Positions 34,551-44,652 of a stretch of DNA of 64,000 bases are shown here, piece by piece. The stretch is from Actinomadura sp. NAK00032 (lineage in GTDB: Bacteria; Actinomycetota; Actinomycetes; Streptosporangiales; Streptosporangiaceae): NCBI RefSeq assembly GCF_013364275.1, contig NZ_CP054932.1, positions 7,812,001-7,876,000 of the forward strand. The letters are read 5' to 3'. The position numbers and the translations under genes were made by a program. The notes under the pieces were generated by a model. It did not search any database and was not told where the DNA came from. It was given only the letters and a program-made list of their open reading frames with translations. Numbering within the stretch: the first letter of the stretch is position 1; each line of letters starts with the position of its first letter.

Positions 34551-35573
34551 TCATCGCGGCGCCCGCGGATTGAGCCGGTGCGGGGTGAGGCGGTGCGGGC
34601 TGTGCGGGGTGCGGCGGTGCGCGCAGAGCATCCCGGCGCCGACGATCAGCAGCGCGAGCCCGGCGAGGCAGCCGTCCCCCAGCGAGAACGCCCACAGCCC
34701 GCGGGCCGCGACCTCCTCCCCGGCGTCGGCGGCGACGACCGGCAGACCGGCCGCGACCAGCGCCACGCCGGCCCGCCGGCGCGGCACCGGCAGGCGCGGG
34801 ATCAGCGCCAGGGCGCCGAGGGCCAGGGCGAGCACCGCGGTCCCCGGCCAGCCGCCCGCCCAGCGCGGCGGGACGCGGTGCGGCGCCGGGACGGTGATCG
34901 CGTGCTTGGGCAGCCGGACCCGGATCCGCATGCCCTCGTGCGGGGCGAGCCCGGTCTGGACGAAGTCGACGGCGTACGGCCCGTCGCGGTCGCGCAGGCA
35001 CCGGGTCGACGCGTCGGGGGCGCCCGCCCGGCAGCCCACGCGCCGCAGCGGGACCGGCGCCTCGACGCGCACCGCCGCGTTCCCGATCGGGACGTCCCAG
35101 GCCGTCCCGATCGCGTCCCACTCCAGCTCGTCGTGGCCGGGGCGCGGGGTGAACGCCCACCTGACCTCGTACTCCAGCACGTACGCCTGCCGCCCGCGGA
35201 CCTCGCGGTGCCGGTCCCCGACGCTGATCCGCACGTCGCGCAGGAACCGCGTCATCCGAACGCGGGACGGCGCGCCGGTGGAGGAGCTGGTGCGCACGTT
35301 CCGCACGTCGTAGACCCGGTCGCCGCGCCGGAACGGCACATGCCGGACGATCCCGTGCTCGCTCCGGTCGAAGTCGTAGGTGATCGTCTCCCGGACGTGC
35401 AGGACCCCGTCGGCGCCGATCCGCAGCACCACGTCGTAGGTCGGGATGCGCTCCCCGGCGGCGCGGGCGGGGGCGGGCAGCACGAGCACGAGGATCAGCA
35501 GCAGGAGGCCCGCGAAGATCACGCGCCCCCGGACACGGCCACGCACGTCAGGCATGGTTCCACGGGTGCTCAT
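34551..35573 (-). CDS. DUF2207-type membrane protein
   Basis: 340 residues. Signal or anchor segment IFAGLLLLILVLVLPAPARA, then an exported beta-rich DUF2207 domain beginning ERIPTYDVVLRIGADGVLHV with RETITYDFDRSEHGIVRHVP. Two C-terminal membrane segments follow (TAVLALALGALALIPRL, and GCLAGLALLIVGAGMLC), ending in a His/Arg-rich tail. Full-length family members are longer; this is the short form. ATG 35573 or ATG 35555 could be the start. Function unknown. Confidence 0.78.
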   Translation of the reverse strand: MSTRGTMPDVRGRVRGRVIFAGLLLLILVLVLPAPARAAGERIPTYDVVLRIGADGVLHVRETITYDFDRSEHGIVRHVPFRRGDRVYDVRNVRTSSSTGAPSRVRMTRFLRDVRISVGDRHREVRGRQAYVLEYEVRWAFTPRPGHDELEWDAIGTAWDVPIGNAAVRVEAPVPLRRVGCRAGAPDASTRCLRDRDGPYAVDFVQTGLAPHEGMRIRVRLPKHAITVPAPHRVPPRWAGGWPGTAVLALALGALALIPRLPVPRRRAGVALVAAGLPVVAADAGEEVAARGLWAFSLGDGCLAGLALLIVGAGMLCAHRRTPHSPHRLTPHRLNPRAPR

Positions 35574-35675
35574 GATCGTGTCGGCACAACGGCGAGGCGC
35601 ACCGGGAGATGAACGTCCGGTCACTGCTAAGTTATCGCTCGCTAACCCCCCGAAGAACTGAGCCTGGAGGGACCT

Positions 35676-36107
35676 ATGCGGCGATTCGCTGCAGTAGCCC
35701 TGACCGCCGGCACCCTGATGGCCGGCATGGCCGCCGTGGGCGCCCCCGCCGAGGCGGCCGCCGCCAAGAGCTGGAAGCCCATCAACTCCTACGGCAGCAT
35801 CGACGCCTGGGGCACCTACACCCGCAGCGGCGGCAAGACCTACGTCAAGGGCTACCTCCGCGACACCAAGAAGAACGGCTGGACCGCCTGCGTGCGGTTC
35901 CTGTTCACCGAGGGCAACAAGAAGTACTGGTCGCGCTTCAAGATCATCGGCGTGACGTCCGGCGGCGCGAAGTACAACTACGACGGCAAGGCGACCGTCA
36001 AGATCAGCGTCAGCTCCAGCTACAGCAGCCACCTGTGGGTGCAGGAGTGCGGCCGGAACAAGAAGACCGGCAAGTACTACTACGGCAAGGGCAAGAAGCT
36101 CTTCTGA
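35676..36107 (+). CDS. secreted protein of unknown function
   Basis: 143 residues. Cleavable signal peptide (RRFAAVALTAGTLMAGMAAV, probable cut after APAEAAA) and a lysine/tyrosine-rich mature domain of about 110 residues (SWKPINSYGSIDAWGTYT ... GRNKKTGKYYYGKGKKLF), probably an extracellular beta-sandwich with two cysteines (ACVRF, QECGRN). GGAGGG precedes ATG 35676 and a strong hairpin follows, so it is monocistronic. Confidence 0.82.
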   Translation: MRRFAAVALTAGTLMAGMAAVGAPAEAAAAKSWKPINSYGSIDAWGTYTRSGGKTYVKGYLRDTKKNGWTACVRFLFTEGNKKYWSRFKIIGVTSGGAKYNYDGKATVKISVSSSYSSHLWVQECGRNKKTGKYYYGKGKKLF

Positions 36108-36132
36108 GCCGCTCGCTCTGCCTGCCGACACA

Positions 36133-36156
36133 GGCCCCGCCCGGCCCGGCGGGGCC
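36133..36156 (+). terminator. intrinsic terminator
   Basis: GGCCCCGCC (36133-36141) and GGCGGGGCC (36148-36156) with a six-base loop, followed by TTCGCGCTTT, 26 bases after the secreted-protein stop. Confidence 0.8.
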
Positions 36157-36233
36157 TTCGCGCTTTCTCCGGGCCCGCCGGTGCGGAGCGGCCGTTTTCG
36201 GCCAGGAGGCCCGGGGCGCCCGGCCCTCCGGTG

Positions 36234-37097
36234 TCAGTCGTTCTGGGCGGCGTCCGAGTCGTTCTTCGTGAGGGACGGCTTGGGGGCGGGCTCGGCCGGG
36301 GCGGCGGGGGCCTCAGTGGGGTCCGCAGGGGCCTCAGCGGGCTCGTCCTGCGTCGCGGGAGCCGTCTCCTTGGTGAGGGAGAGCTTGGCCTGATCGGCGT
36401 CGGAGGCGGCCGTTGCGGACTCTCCCGCCTCGTCCGGCTCGTCCGGCTCGTCGTCGTCGGTGAGGAGGACGCCGACCACGGCGCGGATCTTGTCGACGGG
36501 CACGGCGCCGGCCCGCAGCAGGCGCGGGACGGGGCCGGTCAGGTCGAGGATCGTGGAGGGGTCGGCATGGCCCGACACGCCGCCGTCCAGGTAGACGGAG
36601 ATGGAGTCGCCGAGCATCTTCTCGGCCTCGTCGATGTTGCGGGCCGCGGGCTGCCCGCTCAGGTTCGCGCTGCTCACGGCCAGCGGGCCGGTCTCCTTCA
36701 GCAGCTCCACCGCCAGCTCGTGCATCGGCATCCGGACGGCGACGGTGCCCTTGGTCTCGCCGAGGTCCCACATGAGGTTCGGGTTCGCGCGGCACACCAG
36801 CGTCAGGGCGCCCGGCCAGAACTCGTCGATGAGGTCCTGCCCGTAGACGCCGAGGTCGTCCACCAGGGCGGTCGCGGCCCGCACCGAGCCGACCAGGACC
36901 GGCGGGGGCATCTCCCGGCCGCGGCCCTTGGCCTCCAGCAGCTTCGTCACGGCGGGCGCCACGAACGCGTCCGCGCCCACCCCGTACACGGTGTCGGTCG
37001 GCAGGACGATCAGCTCGCCGCGCCGGACGGCCGACACGGCCTCCGCGATCCCGCGCGTGCGCTCCATCGGCTCTGAGCAGTCATAACGTCGGCTCAC
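36234..37097 (-). CDS. L-threonylcarbamoyladenylate synthase
   Basis: 287 residues. A Sua5/YwlC-type enzyme that makes threonylcarbamoyl-AMP for the t6A37 modification of ANN-decoding tRNAs. The YrdC core is complete: ELIVLPTDTVYGVGADAF, LLEAKGRGREMPPPVL, GPLAVSSANLSGQPAARN. A low-complexity acidic/Ala/Pro tail of about 70 residues follows (DDDEPDEPDEAGE ... EAPADPTEAPAAP), with LSLTKE and PSLTKN repeats. Start GTG 37097 (SRRYDCSEP) is preferred; ATG 37115 would add six residues. Confidence 0.92.
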   Translation of the reverse strand: MSRRYDCSEPMERTRGIAEAVSAVRRGELIVLPTDTVYGVGADAFVAPAVTKLLEAKGRGREMPPPVLVGSVRAATALVDDLGVYGQDLIDEFWPGALTLVCRANPNLMWDLGETKGTVAVRMPMHELAVELLKETGPLAVSSANLSGQPAARNIDEAEKMLGDSISVYLDGGVSGHADPSTILDLTGPVPRLLRAGAVPVDKIRAVVGVLLTDDDEPDEPDEAGESATAASDADQAKLSLTKETAPATQDEPAEAPADPTEAPAAPAEPAPKPSLTKNDSDAAQND

Positions 37098-37213
37098 GAT
37101 CGCCCGTCTTCCCATCTCGCGCGGCGCTCATCGGATTGGCACCGCCCAGGATAGCGGGGGTCCGCGCAGGCCCGGCCGGTCGCGAGGCGGGGCTGACCGG
37201 GTGCGGGACGGGG

Positions 37214-38074
37214 CTAGTCGGTGGCGAGGCGGGCGGTGACGAAGCGGTCCCGGTTGGTGAGGTCGCGGCGGTTGCGGACGTCCCGCCAGCCGTTCTCCTC
37301 GGCGAACACCCAGTAGACCGCGTTGCCCTGCAGGTCGCTGTGCTCGACCGCGACGTAGCCGCCGGGGCGCAGCAGCCGCCGGGCGGTGCGCTCGACCACC
37401 CGGATCGCGTCCAGGCCGTCGTCGCCGCCGCCCCACAGCGCGTCCGCCGGGTCGTGGTCGCGGACGTCCGGCGGAACGTACTCCCACTCGCTCATCGGGA
37501 TGTACGGGGGGTTGCTGACGACCAGGTCGACGGTGCCGTCCAGCTCGGGCAGCGCGGTGGCGAAGTCGTCCAGGTGCAGCCGGACGCGGCCCCGCTCGTC
37601 CAGCTCCTCGATGTTGCGGGTGGCGTGCACGAACGCGGTCGGGTCCTTTTCCACCGCGTGCACGCGCGCGCGAGGCGCCTCCAGCGCGATCGACAGCGCG
37701 ATCGCCGCCGAGCCGGTGCCGAGGTCGACGACGAGGGGGTCGCGGACGTCCATGTCGCGCAGCGTCTCCAGCGCCCAGCCGGCCATCACCTCGGTCTCCG
37801 GGCGCGGGACGAACACCCCCGGCCCGACCTTCAGCTCCAGGTAGCGGAAGTAGGCGCGGCCGGTGATGTGCTGCAGCGGCTCCCCCGCCTCGCGGCGCGC
37901 GACGAACTCCCAGAACCGGGCGTCGAACGCGCTGTCGGGGACGCCGTGCAGCTCCGAGCGCCGCACCTCGTGCACGGCCGCCGCGAGCTCCTCGGCATCG
38001 GCGCGCGGCGAGGCGGCGCCCGCGTCGGCGAGGCGCGCGGTCGCCCTGGCGATCTCGTCGAGCAGCAGGTTCAT
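37214..38074 (-). CDS. prmC: peptide chain release factor N5-glutamine methyltransferase
   Basis: 286-residue SAM-dependent enzyme that methylates the GGQ glutamine of release factors. The SAM motif is VVDLGTGSAAIALSIALEAP and the substrate-binding motif is VVSNPPYIPMSEWEY. It lies directly downstream of prfA, its substrate gene, with a 52-base gap. Start ATG 38074 after GGAG. Confidence 0.95.
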   Translation of the reverse strand: MNLLLDEIARATARLADAGAASPRADAEELAAAVHEVRRSELHGVPDSAFDARFWEFVARREAGEPLQHITGRAYFRYLELKVGPGVFVPRPETEVMAGWALETLRDMDVRDPLVVDLGTGSAAIALSIALEAPRARVHAVEKDPTAFVHATRNIEELDERGRVRLHLDDFATALPELDGTVDLVVSNPPYIPMSEWEYVPPDVRDHDPADALWGGGDDGLDAIRVVERTARRLLRPGGYVAVEHSDLQGNAVYWVFAEENGWRDVRNRRDLTNRDRFVTARLATD

Positions 38075-38126
38075 GACTCCGTCTTCCGAGGGGGGACGAC
38101 CCCCCACGCCCCCCGATTCGCTCCGC

Positions 38127-39191
38127 TCATGATTTTTGGGCTTCGGCCAGTCGTCGTTCCATGTCGGCGTCGACCAGCGCCTGCGTGACGTTGTGGAGGT
38201 CCCCGTCCAGCACCTGGTCGAGGTTGTAGGCCTTGTAGCCGACGCGGTGGTCGGAGATGCGGTTCTCGGGGTAGTTGTAGGTGCGCACCCGCTCGGAGCG
38301 GTCGACGGTGCGGACCTGGCTCTTGCGCTCGGCCGCCGCGGCGGCGTCGGCCTCCTCCTGCGCCATCGCCAGCAGCCGCGACCGCAGGATGCGCAGTGCC
38401 TGCTCCTTGTTCTGGAGCTGGCTCTTCTCGTTCTGGCAGGACACGACGACGCCGGTCGGCAGGTGCGTGATGCGGACGGCGGAGTCGGTCGTGTTGACGC
38501 TCTGCCCGCCCGGCCCGGACGACCGGTACACGTCGATGCGCAGGTCGTTCGGGTCGATCTGGACGTCGACGTCCTCGGCCTCGGGGGTCACCAGGACGCC
38601 GACCGCGCTGGTGTGGATGCGGCCCTGCGACTCGGTCGCGGGCACGCGCTGCACGCGGTGCACGCCGCCCTCGTACTTCAGCCGCGTCCAGACGCCTTCC
38701 TCGGCGTTGCCCTTGGCCTTCACCGCGACGGTGACGTCCTTGTAGCCGCCGAGGTCGGACGGGTGCGAGTCGATGACCTCGGTCTTCCAGCCGATGCGCT
38801 CGGCGTACCGCAGGTACATGCGCAGCAGGTCGCCGGCGAACAGCGCGGACTCCTCGCCGCCCTCCCCGGCCTTCACCTGCAGGATGACGTCCTTGGAGTC
38901 GCTCGGGTCGCGCGGGACGAGCAGCCTGCGCAGCCGCTCCTCCAGGTCTTCGCGACGCTTGTCGAGGTCGTCGGCCTCGGCGGCGAACGCCGGGTCCTCA
39001 CCGGCGAGTTCGCGGGCGGTGGCCAGGTCGTCCTGCGTGGCCGCCAACTCGCGCCGGGTCTCGACGATCGGCCGCAGCTCCGCGTACCGCTTGCCGAGCT
39101 TGCGCGCCAGCGCCTGGTCGGCATGGACGGACGGGTCGGCGAGCCGTTCCTCGATGCCCGCGTATTCGCTGATCAGATCGTCGAGATTCAC
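38127..39191 (-). CDS. prfA: peptide chain release factor 1
   Basis: 354-residue RF1, which terminates at UAA/UAG. The peptidyl-hydrolysis motif GGQ is in YRSSGPGGQSVNTTDSAVRI (about residue 225). It is full length with a GTG start at 39191. It is followed by prmC and preceded by rpmE with a strong hairpin between. Confidence 0.97.
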   Translation of the reverse strand: MNLDDLISEYAGIEERLADPSVHADQALARKLGKRYAELRPIVETRRELAATQDDLATARELAGEDPAFAAEADDLDKRREDLEERLRRLLVPRDPSDSKDVILQVKAGEGGEESALFAGDLLRMYLRYAERIGWKTEVIDSHPSDLGGYKDVTVAVKAKGNAEEGVWTRLKYEGGVHRVQRVPATESQGRIHTSAVGVLVTPEAEDVDVQIDPNDLRIDVYRSSGPGGQSVNTTDSAVRITHLPTGVVVSCQNEKSQLQNKEQALRILRSRLLAMAQEEADAAAAAERKSQVRTVDRSERVRTYNYPENRISDHRVGYKAYNLDQVLDGDLHNVTQALVDADMERRLAEAQKS

Positions 39192-39280
39192 GCTGTGTCC
39201 TGACCCGTTCCGGCCGGCGTGGCCGCCGCGGCCGATCCCGGCCCGCAGACGGCGGCCGTCCCCGGTTGCCGACTTCGAAA

Positions 39281-39309
39281 GGCCCGGGGACCGCGAGTGT
39301 CCCCGGGCC
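39281..39309 (-). terminator. terminator between rpmE and prfA
   Basis: GGCCCGGGGAC (39281-39291) pairs with GTCCCCGGGCC (39299-39309), an 11-bp perfect stem, followed on the minus strand by TTTCG. It separates rpmE from prfA. Confidence 0.75.
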
Positions 39310-39332
39310 GTTCCTGGTATGTGCGCGGCGCC

Positions 39333-39551
39333 CTACTTGCCGGCCTTCTTCTTGCCGAAGCGCTGCTCGAAGCGCGCCACCCGGCCGCCGGTGTCGAGGA
39401 TCTTCTGCTTGCCCGTGTAGAACGGGTGGCAGTTCGAGCAGACGTCCGCGTGGATCACGCCGTTCTCGGCGGTGCTGCGGGTCTCGAAGGTGTTGCCGCA
39501 CGTGCACGTCACGGTCGTGACGACGTAGTTCGGGTGGATGTCGGGCTTCAT
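39333..39551 (-). CDS. rpmE: 50S ribosomal protein L31
   Basis: 72-residue L31 of the zinc-binding (C+) type: TCTCGNTF and VCSNCHPFYTGKQ supply the cysteines. It forms part of the bridge between ribosomal subunits and serves as a zinc reserve. Start ATG 39551 after GAGGAG. Confidence 0.97.
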   Translation of the reverse strand: MKPDIHPNYVVTTVTCTCGNTFETRSTAENGVIHADVCSNCHPFYTGKQKILDTGGRVARFEQRFGKKKAGK

Positions 39552-39726
39552 GGGTTCTCCTCGCCTCGGGCGGTCGCCGGGCGCCCGTCATGCTCGCATG
39601 GCCGGGCCATGGGAGATGTGAGGGGCGTGAACCGGTACCGCAGCGGTTGCACCTCAAGTGTGCCAGATACCCGAACGTGGCGAGGTCACCGGGCATTCCC
39701 GATCTTGGACGGGAGGCGCGGCCCGG

Positions 39727-40380
39727 TCACCCGGCGGCGCGTCCCAGATAGGCCAGGACCGCCATCACCCTGCGGTGGCCGCCCTGCGCCGGCTGCAGGT
39801 GCAGCTTCATGAAGATGTTGGAAATGTGCTTCTCCACGGCGCCCTCGGTGACGACGAGGTCCGCCGCGATCGCCCCGTTGGAGCGCCCCTGCGCCATCAG
39901 CCCGAGCACCTCCCGCTCGCGCGGCGTCAGCGACTCCAGCGGGTCGTCGCTGCGGCGCCGGCCGAGCAGCTGGCCGATCACCTCCGGGTCGATCACCGTC
40001 CCGCCGGCCGCGATGCGGCGTACCGCGTCGATGAACTCGGCGACGTCCGCGACCCGCTCCTTCAGCAGGTAGCCGACGCCCTCGGCGCCGCCGCCGATCA
40101 GGTCCGTCGCGTACCGCTCCTCCACGTACTGCGACAGGACGAGGATCGGCGTGCCCGGCCGCCGCTCCCGGACGGCGAGCGCCGCGCGCAGCCCCTCGTC
40201 GGTGAACGATGGCGGCATCCGGACGTCCACGATGGCGAGGTCGGGGGCGTGCTCCTCGACGATGCCGAGCAGCCCCGGGCCGTCCCCGACGGTCGCCGCC
40301 GTCTCGATCCCGGCGTCGCCGAGCAGCCGGACGAGCCCTTCCCGCAACAGCACCGAATCCTCGGCGATCACTACCCGCAT
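39727..40380 (-). CDS. LuxR/NarL-family response regulator
   Basis: 217 residues. The receiver domain has Asp52 in LAIVDVRMPP and acidic residues in VVIAEDS. The C-terminal NarL-type HTH (about 150-205) has LTPREREVLGLMAQGRSNGA and VTEGAVEKHISNIFMKLHL. It follows its histidine kinase gene with a 77-base gap. Together they sit between rpmE and rho, an unusual place. Candidate targets are its own operon and the DUF4097 lipoprotein, which share a palindrome. Confidence 0.92.
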   Translation of the reverse strand: MRVVIAEDSVLLREGLVRLLGDAGIETAATVGDGPGLLGIVEEHAPDLAIVDVRMPPSFTDEGLRAALAVRERRPGTPILVLSQYVEERYATDLIGGGAEGVGYLLKERVADVAEFIDAVRRIAAGGTVIDPEVIGQLLGRRRSDDPLESLTPREREVLGLMAQGRSNGAIAADLVVTEGAVEKHISNIFMKLHLQPAQGGHRRVMAVLAYLGRAAG

Positions 40381-40457
40381 CGCCCCATTATCGTGCCCCC
40401 GGCCCGGCTCGCCGATCCGCGGGCCGAGCCAGGAGCCGGCGGTCGCCGGGGGCGCCG

Positions 40458-41837
40458 TCACCAGGTGCAGGGCAGGTCCGCGCGGATGATCGTGGGGCCG
40501 CCGGGCGGGCTGTCCACGATGAGCATCCCGTCGATCGTCGCGGCCCGGTCGGCGAGCCCGGCGAGGCCGCCGCCGCGGCGGGCGGTCGCGCCGCCCACCC
40601 CGTTGTCGATCACCTCGACGACCACCCAGCGGTCGTCGCGGGCCACCCGGACCGACACCTGCGTCGCGCGGGCGTACTTCGCGACGTTCGCCAGCGACTC
40701 GGCGACGATGAAGTAGGCGATGCTCTCGACCGCCGCCGGCGGGCGCTCCGGCAGGTCGACGGTCACCTGGACGGGCACCGGGGCGCGGGCCGCGAGGCCC
40801 GACAGCGCCGGGTCCAGGCCGCGGTCGGTGAGGATCGCCGGGTAGATGCCGCGGGCCAGGTCGCGCAGCTCGGTGATGGCCTCCTTGGTGCCGGCGTGCG
40901 CCTGCTCGATCAGCGCCCGCGCGCCCTCGGGGTCCTCGTCGAGCTTGGCGCGGGCGCGCCCGATGTCCATCGCGACGGCCAGCAGCCGCTGCTGCGCGCC
41001 GTCGTGCAGGTCGCGCTCGATGCGGCGCCGCTCGAACTCGGCGGCGTCCACCCCGCGGGCACGGCTGGCCTGGAGGTGCTCGGTACGCCTGCGCAGCTCG
41101 ACGTTCTCGGCCTGCGCGGGGCTCGGGCCGAGCAGCAGCGCGGCGAACACCGTGTGGCCGATCGCGAGCGCCCGCGTCACGTACATCGCCAGGGTGAGGA
41201 ACACCAGCCCGATGACCATCACCGGGACGGCCTCCAGCGGGTTGCCCGCCCAGTACGAGACGAACCCGAGGTTGATCTCGGCGCCGCCGTCCACCGCCAC
41301 GATCAGCGGCAGCCCCAGCGTCGTCGCCGTCGAGCCCCAGACCGCCGCGGACACGACGAACTCCACCAGCGTGACCGGGAACAGGAGGCCGAGGTAGAGG
41401 AGGTCCTTCCAGGTGCACGGGTCGCCCGCCATGCTCTTGAGCTTGGCCAGCGGATTGCGGGTCTCCGGCAGCCGCCGGTACGGATCCGGGACGCGGACGC
41501 CGAACGCCGCCCGGACGAGGCGGCGCTCCAGCATCGCGCCGAACCGCCACGCGACCATCAGCAGCGCCAGCAGCGGCACCCCGACCCAGATGATCAGCAG
41601 CCCGAGGGACAGCGACAGCCCGACGACGAGCGTGATGAACCAGCCGAGGCCGAACGCCATGCTCACGCCCAGGTAGAGCGCGGAGCGCCAGGTCACCGAC
41701 GACCGCGCCATCGCCAGCGGCGCCCAGGAGCGGTTCAGGACGGACGGCGCGTCCCCGCCGCCGCGCGTCGCCGCGGCCCACCGTGTCGCGGCCCATCCCA
41801 CGGCGCCGCCGCCGGGGTCTCTGCTCAGCTCGCCCAC
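40458..41837 (-). CDS. sensor histidine kinase, HisKA_3 type
   Basis: 459 residues. Two pairs of membrane helices (ALYLGVSMAFGLGWFITLVV, LGLLIIWVGVPLLALLMVAW, LLYLGLLFPVTLVEFVVSAA, VMVIGLVFLTLAMYVTRAL) resemble the Sensor (PF13796) kinases. The dimerisation motif RRIERDLHDGAQQRLLAVAM carries His279; the ATPase domain has ESLANVAKYA and VEVIDNGVGG. GTG 41837, with GGAGG six bases upstream, is preferred to TTG 41861. No ligand-binding extracellular domain is large enough to name a signal; membrane stress is plausible. Confidence 0.9.
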   Translation of the reverse strand: MGELSRDPGGGAVGWAATRWAAATRGGGDAPSVLNRSWAPLAMARSSVTWRSALYLGVSMAFGLGWFITLVVGLSLSLGLLIIWVGVPLLALLMVAWRFGAMLERRLVRAAFGVRVPDPYRRLPETRNPLAKLKSMAGDPCTWKDLLYLGLLFPVTLVEFVVSAAVWGSTATTLGLPLIVAVDGGAEINLGFVSYWAGNPLEAVPVMVIGLVFLTLAMYVTRALAIGHTVFAALLLGPSPAQAENVELRRRTEHLQASRARGVDAAEFERRRIERDLHDGAQQRLLAVAMDIGRARAKLDEDPEGARALIEQAHAGTKEAITELRDLARGIYPAILTDRGLDPALSGLAARAPVPVQVTVDLPERPPAAVESIAYFIVAESLANVAKYARATQVSVRVARDDRWVVVEVIDNGVGGATARRGGGLAGLADRAATIDGMLIVDSPPGGPTIIRADLPCTW

Positions 41838-41870
41838 ATCGTCCTCCGTGCCCGTTCCCAACCTACGATC

Positions 41871-41941
41871 CCAGCGTGCCGGGACGGAGCCGCGGCGACC
41901 ATGACGCGCACCGGCGGATGGGGGGTGGGGCTAACCCCACC
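41871..41941 (-). promoter_or_regulatory. palindrome plus promoter block upstream of the histidine kinase
   Basis: The same GGTGGGGCTAACCCCACC dyad as at 21645 occupies 41924-41941. Reading the minus strand, 36 bases later comes CCGTCCCGGCACGCTGG (41887-41871), followed by GTAGGT. The dyad edge is 86 bases from the GTG start. This matches the DUF4097 gene promoter in sequence and spacing. Confidence 0.7.
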
Positions 41942-41981
41942 ACGCCGGCCGCCACGGGCCCTGGCCTGCTTCTCGGACGAA

Positions 41982-42025
41982 CGTGGAACGCCCCCGCCCG
42001 GTTTCCCGGACGGGGGCGTTCCACG
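41982..42025 (-). terminator. long terminator hairpin after rho
   Basis: CGTGGAACGCCCCCG (41982-41996) and CGGGGGCGTTCCACG (42011-42025) form a perfect 15-bp stem. It ends the rho transcript before the two-component operon. Confidence 0.85.
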
Positions 42026-42028
42026 CGT

Positions 42029-42080
42029 GCTCAGACCCGGATCAGACCCCGGATCAGGCCCCGATCAGGCCCCGCTCAGG
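42029..42080. repeat. 11-bp degenerate repeats in the rho 3' region
   Basis: About five units close to GATCAGGCCCC lie between the rho stop codon and its terminator. Copies vary in length by one base. Confidence 0.75.
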
Positions 42081-42096
42081 CCCGCGCCGGGCGCGA

Positions 42097-44196
<2,100 letters not shown>

Positions 44197-44532
44197 TAAG
44201 GGTCCTTCCCAGGGAGCGGGCGTTGGCCGGCGTTCGGCCAGTCGACCCGGTGGTGCGGCCCGGCGGGGGCGCCGGGACGGGCTCCGCTGATCACGATGGA
44301 ACCGGGATCGGCGTGTTCTGGGCACAGCCAGATGATGGACGGGACGTTCCGCTCGTGCGTGTCCCCGGTACCGCCACGTCCTGAGTTGTTGCGCTGGAAT
44401 GCCTGACAACGGGATATCACGGTGTCGGGGAGCCTGGTACGCGGGACCGAAACGACCGGAGGGCCGAACAGGCGACGCGCGGCTGACGAGCACGCTGCCC
44501 CGAACGGGGCATCTGGTGCGGCATTCAGCCTA
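44197..44532 (-). promoter_or_regulatory. rho 5' leader and promoter region
   Basis: A 456-bp gap separates rho from thrB. On the minus strand TAGGCT (44532-44527) is a good -10 box, predicting a leader of about 320 bases. A TGCCCC/GGGGCA hairpin lies near its start. Long rho leaders that mediate autoregulation are known in other bacteria. No other gene is visible in the gap. Confidence 0.45.
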
Positions 44533-44652
44533 ACATCACCAGGGCACACTGCTATTCCCCAGAGGTCGATGTCTTCGCATTTTACCTAGCGGGATCGTGC
44601 CGGAACCTGCACCGGCCGGAGCGCCGCGAAGGCCCCGCCCCCGGCGCCGCGA

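Noticed and set aside
41921..41943. Reading the shared GGTGGGGCTAACCCCACC dyad as a terminator
   Set aside because: In both places it lies about 87 bases upstream of a start codon and is followed by a conserved promoter-like block; at 41.9 kb rho already has its own longer terminator. A terminator role cannot be fully excluded for the copy at 21645, 20 bases after the adenosyltransferase stop.
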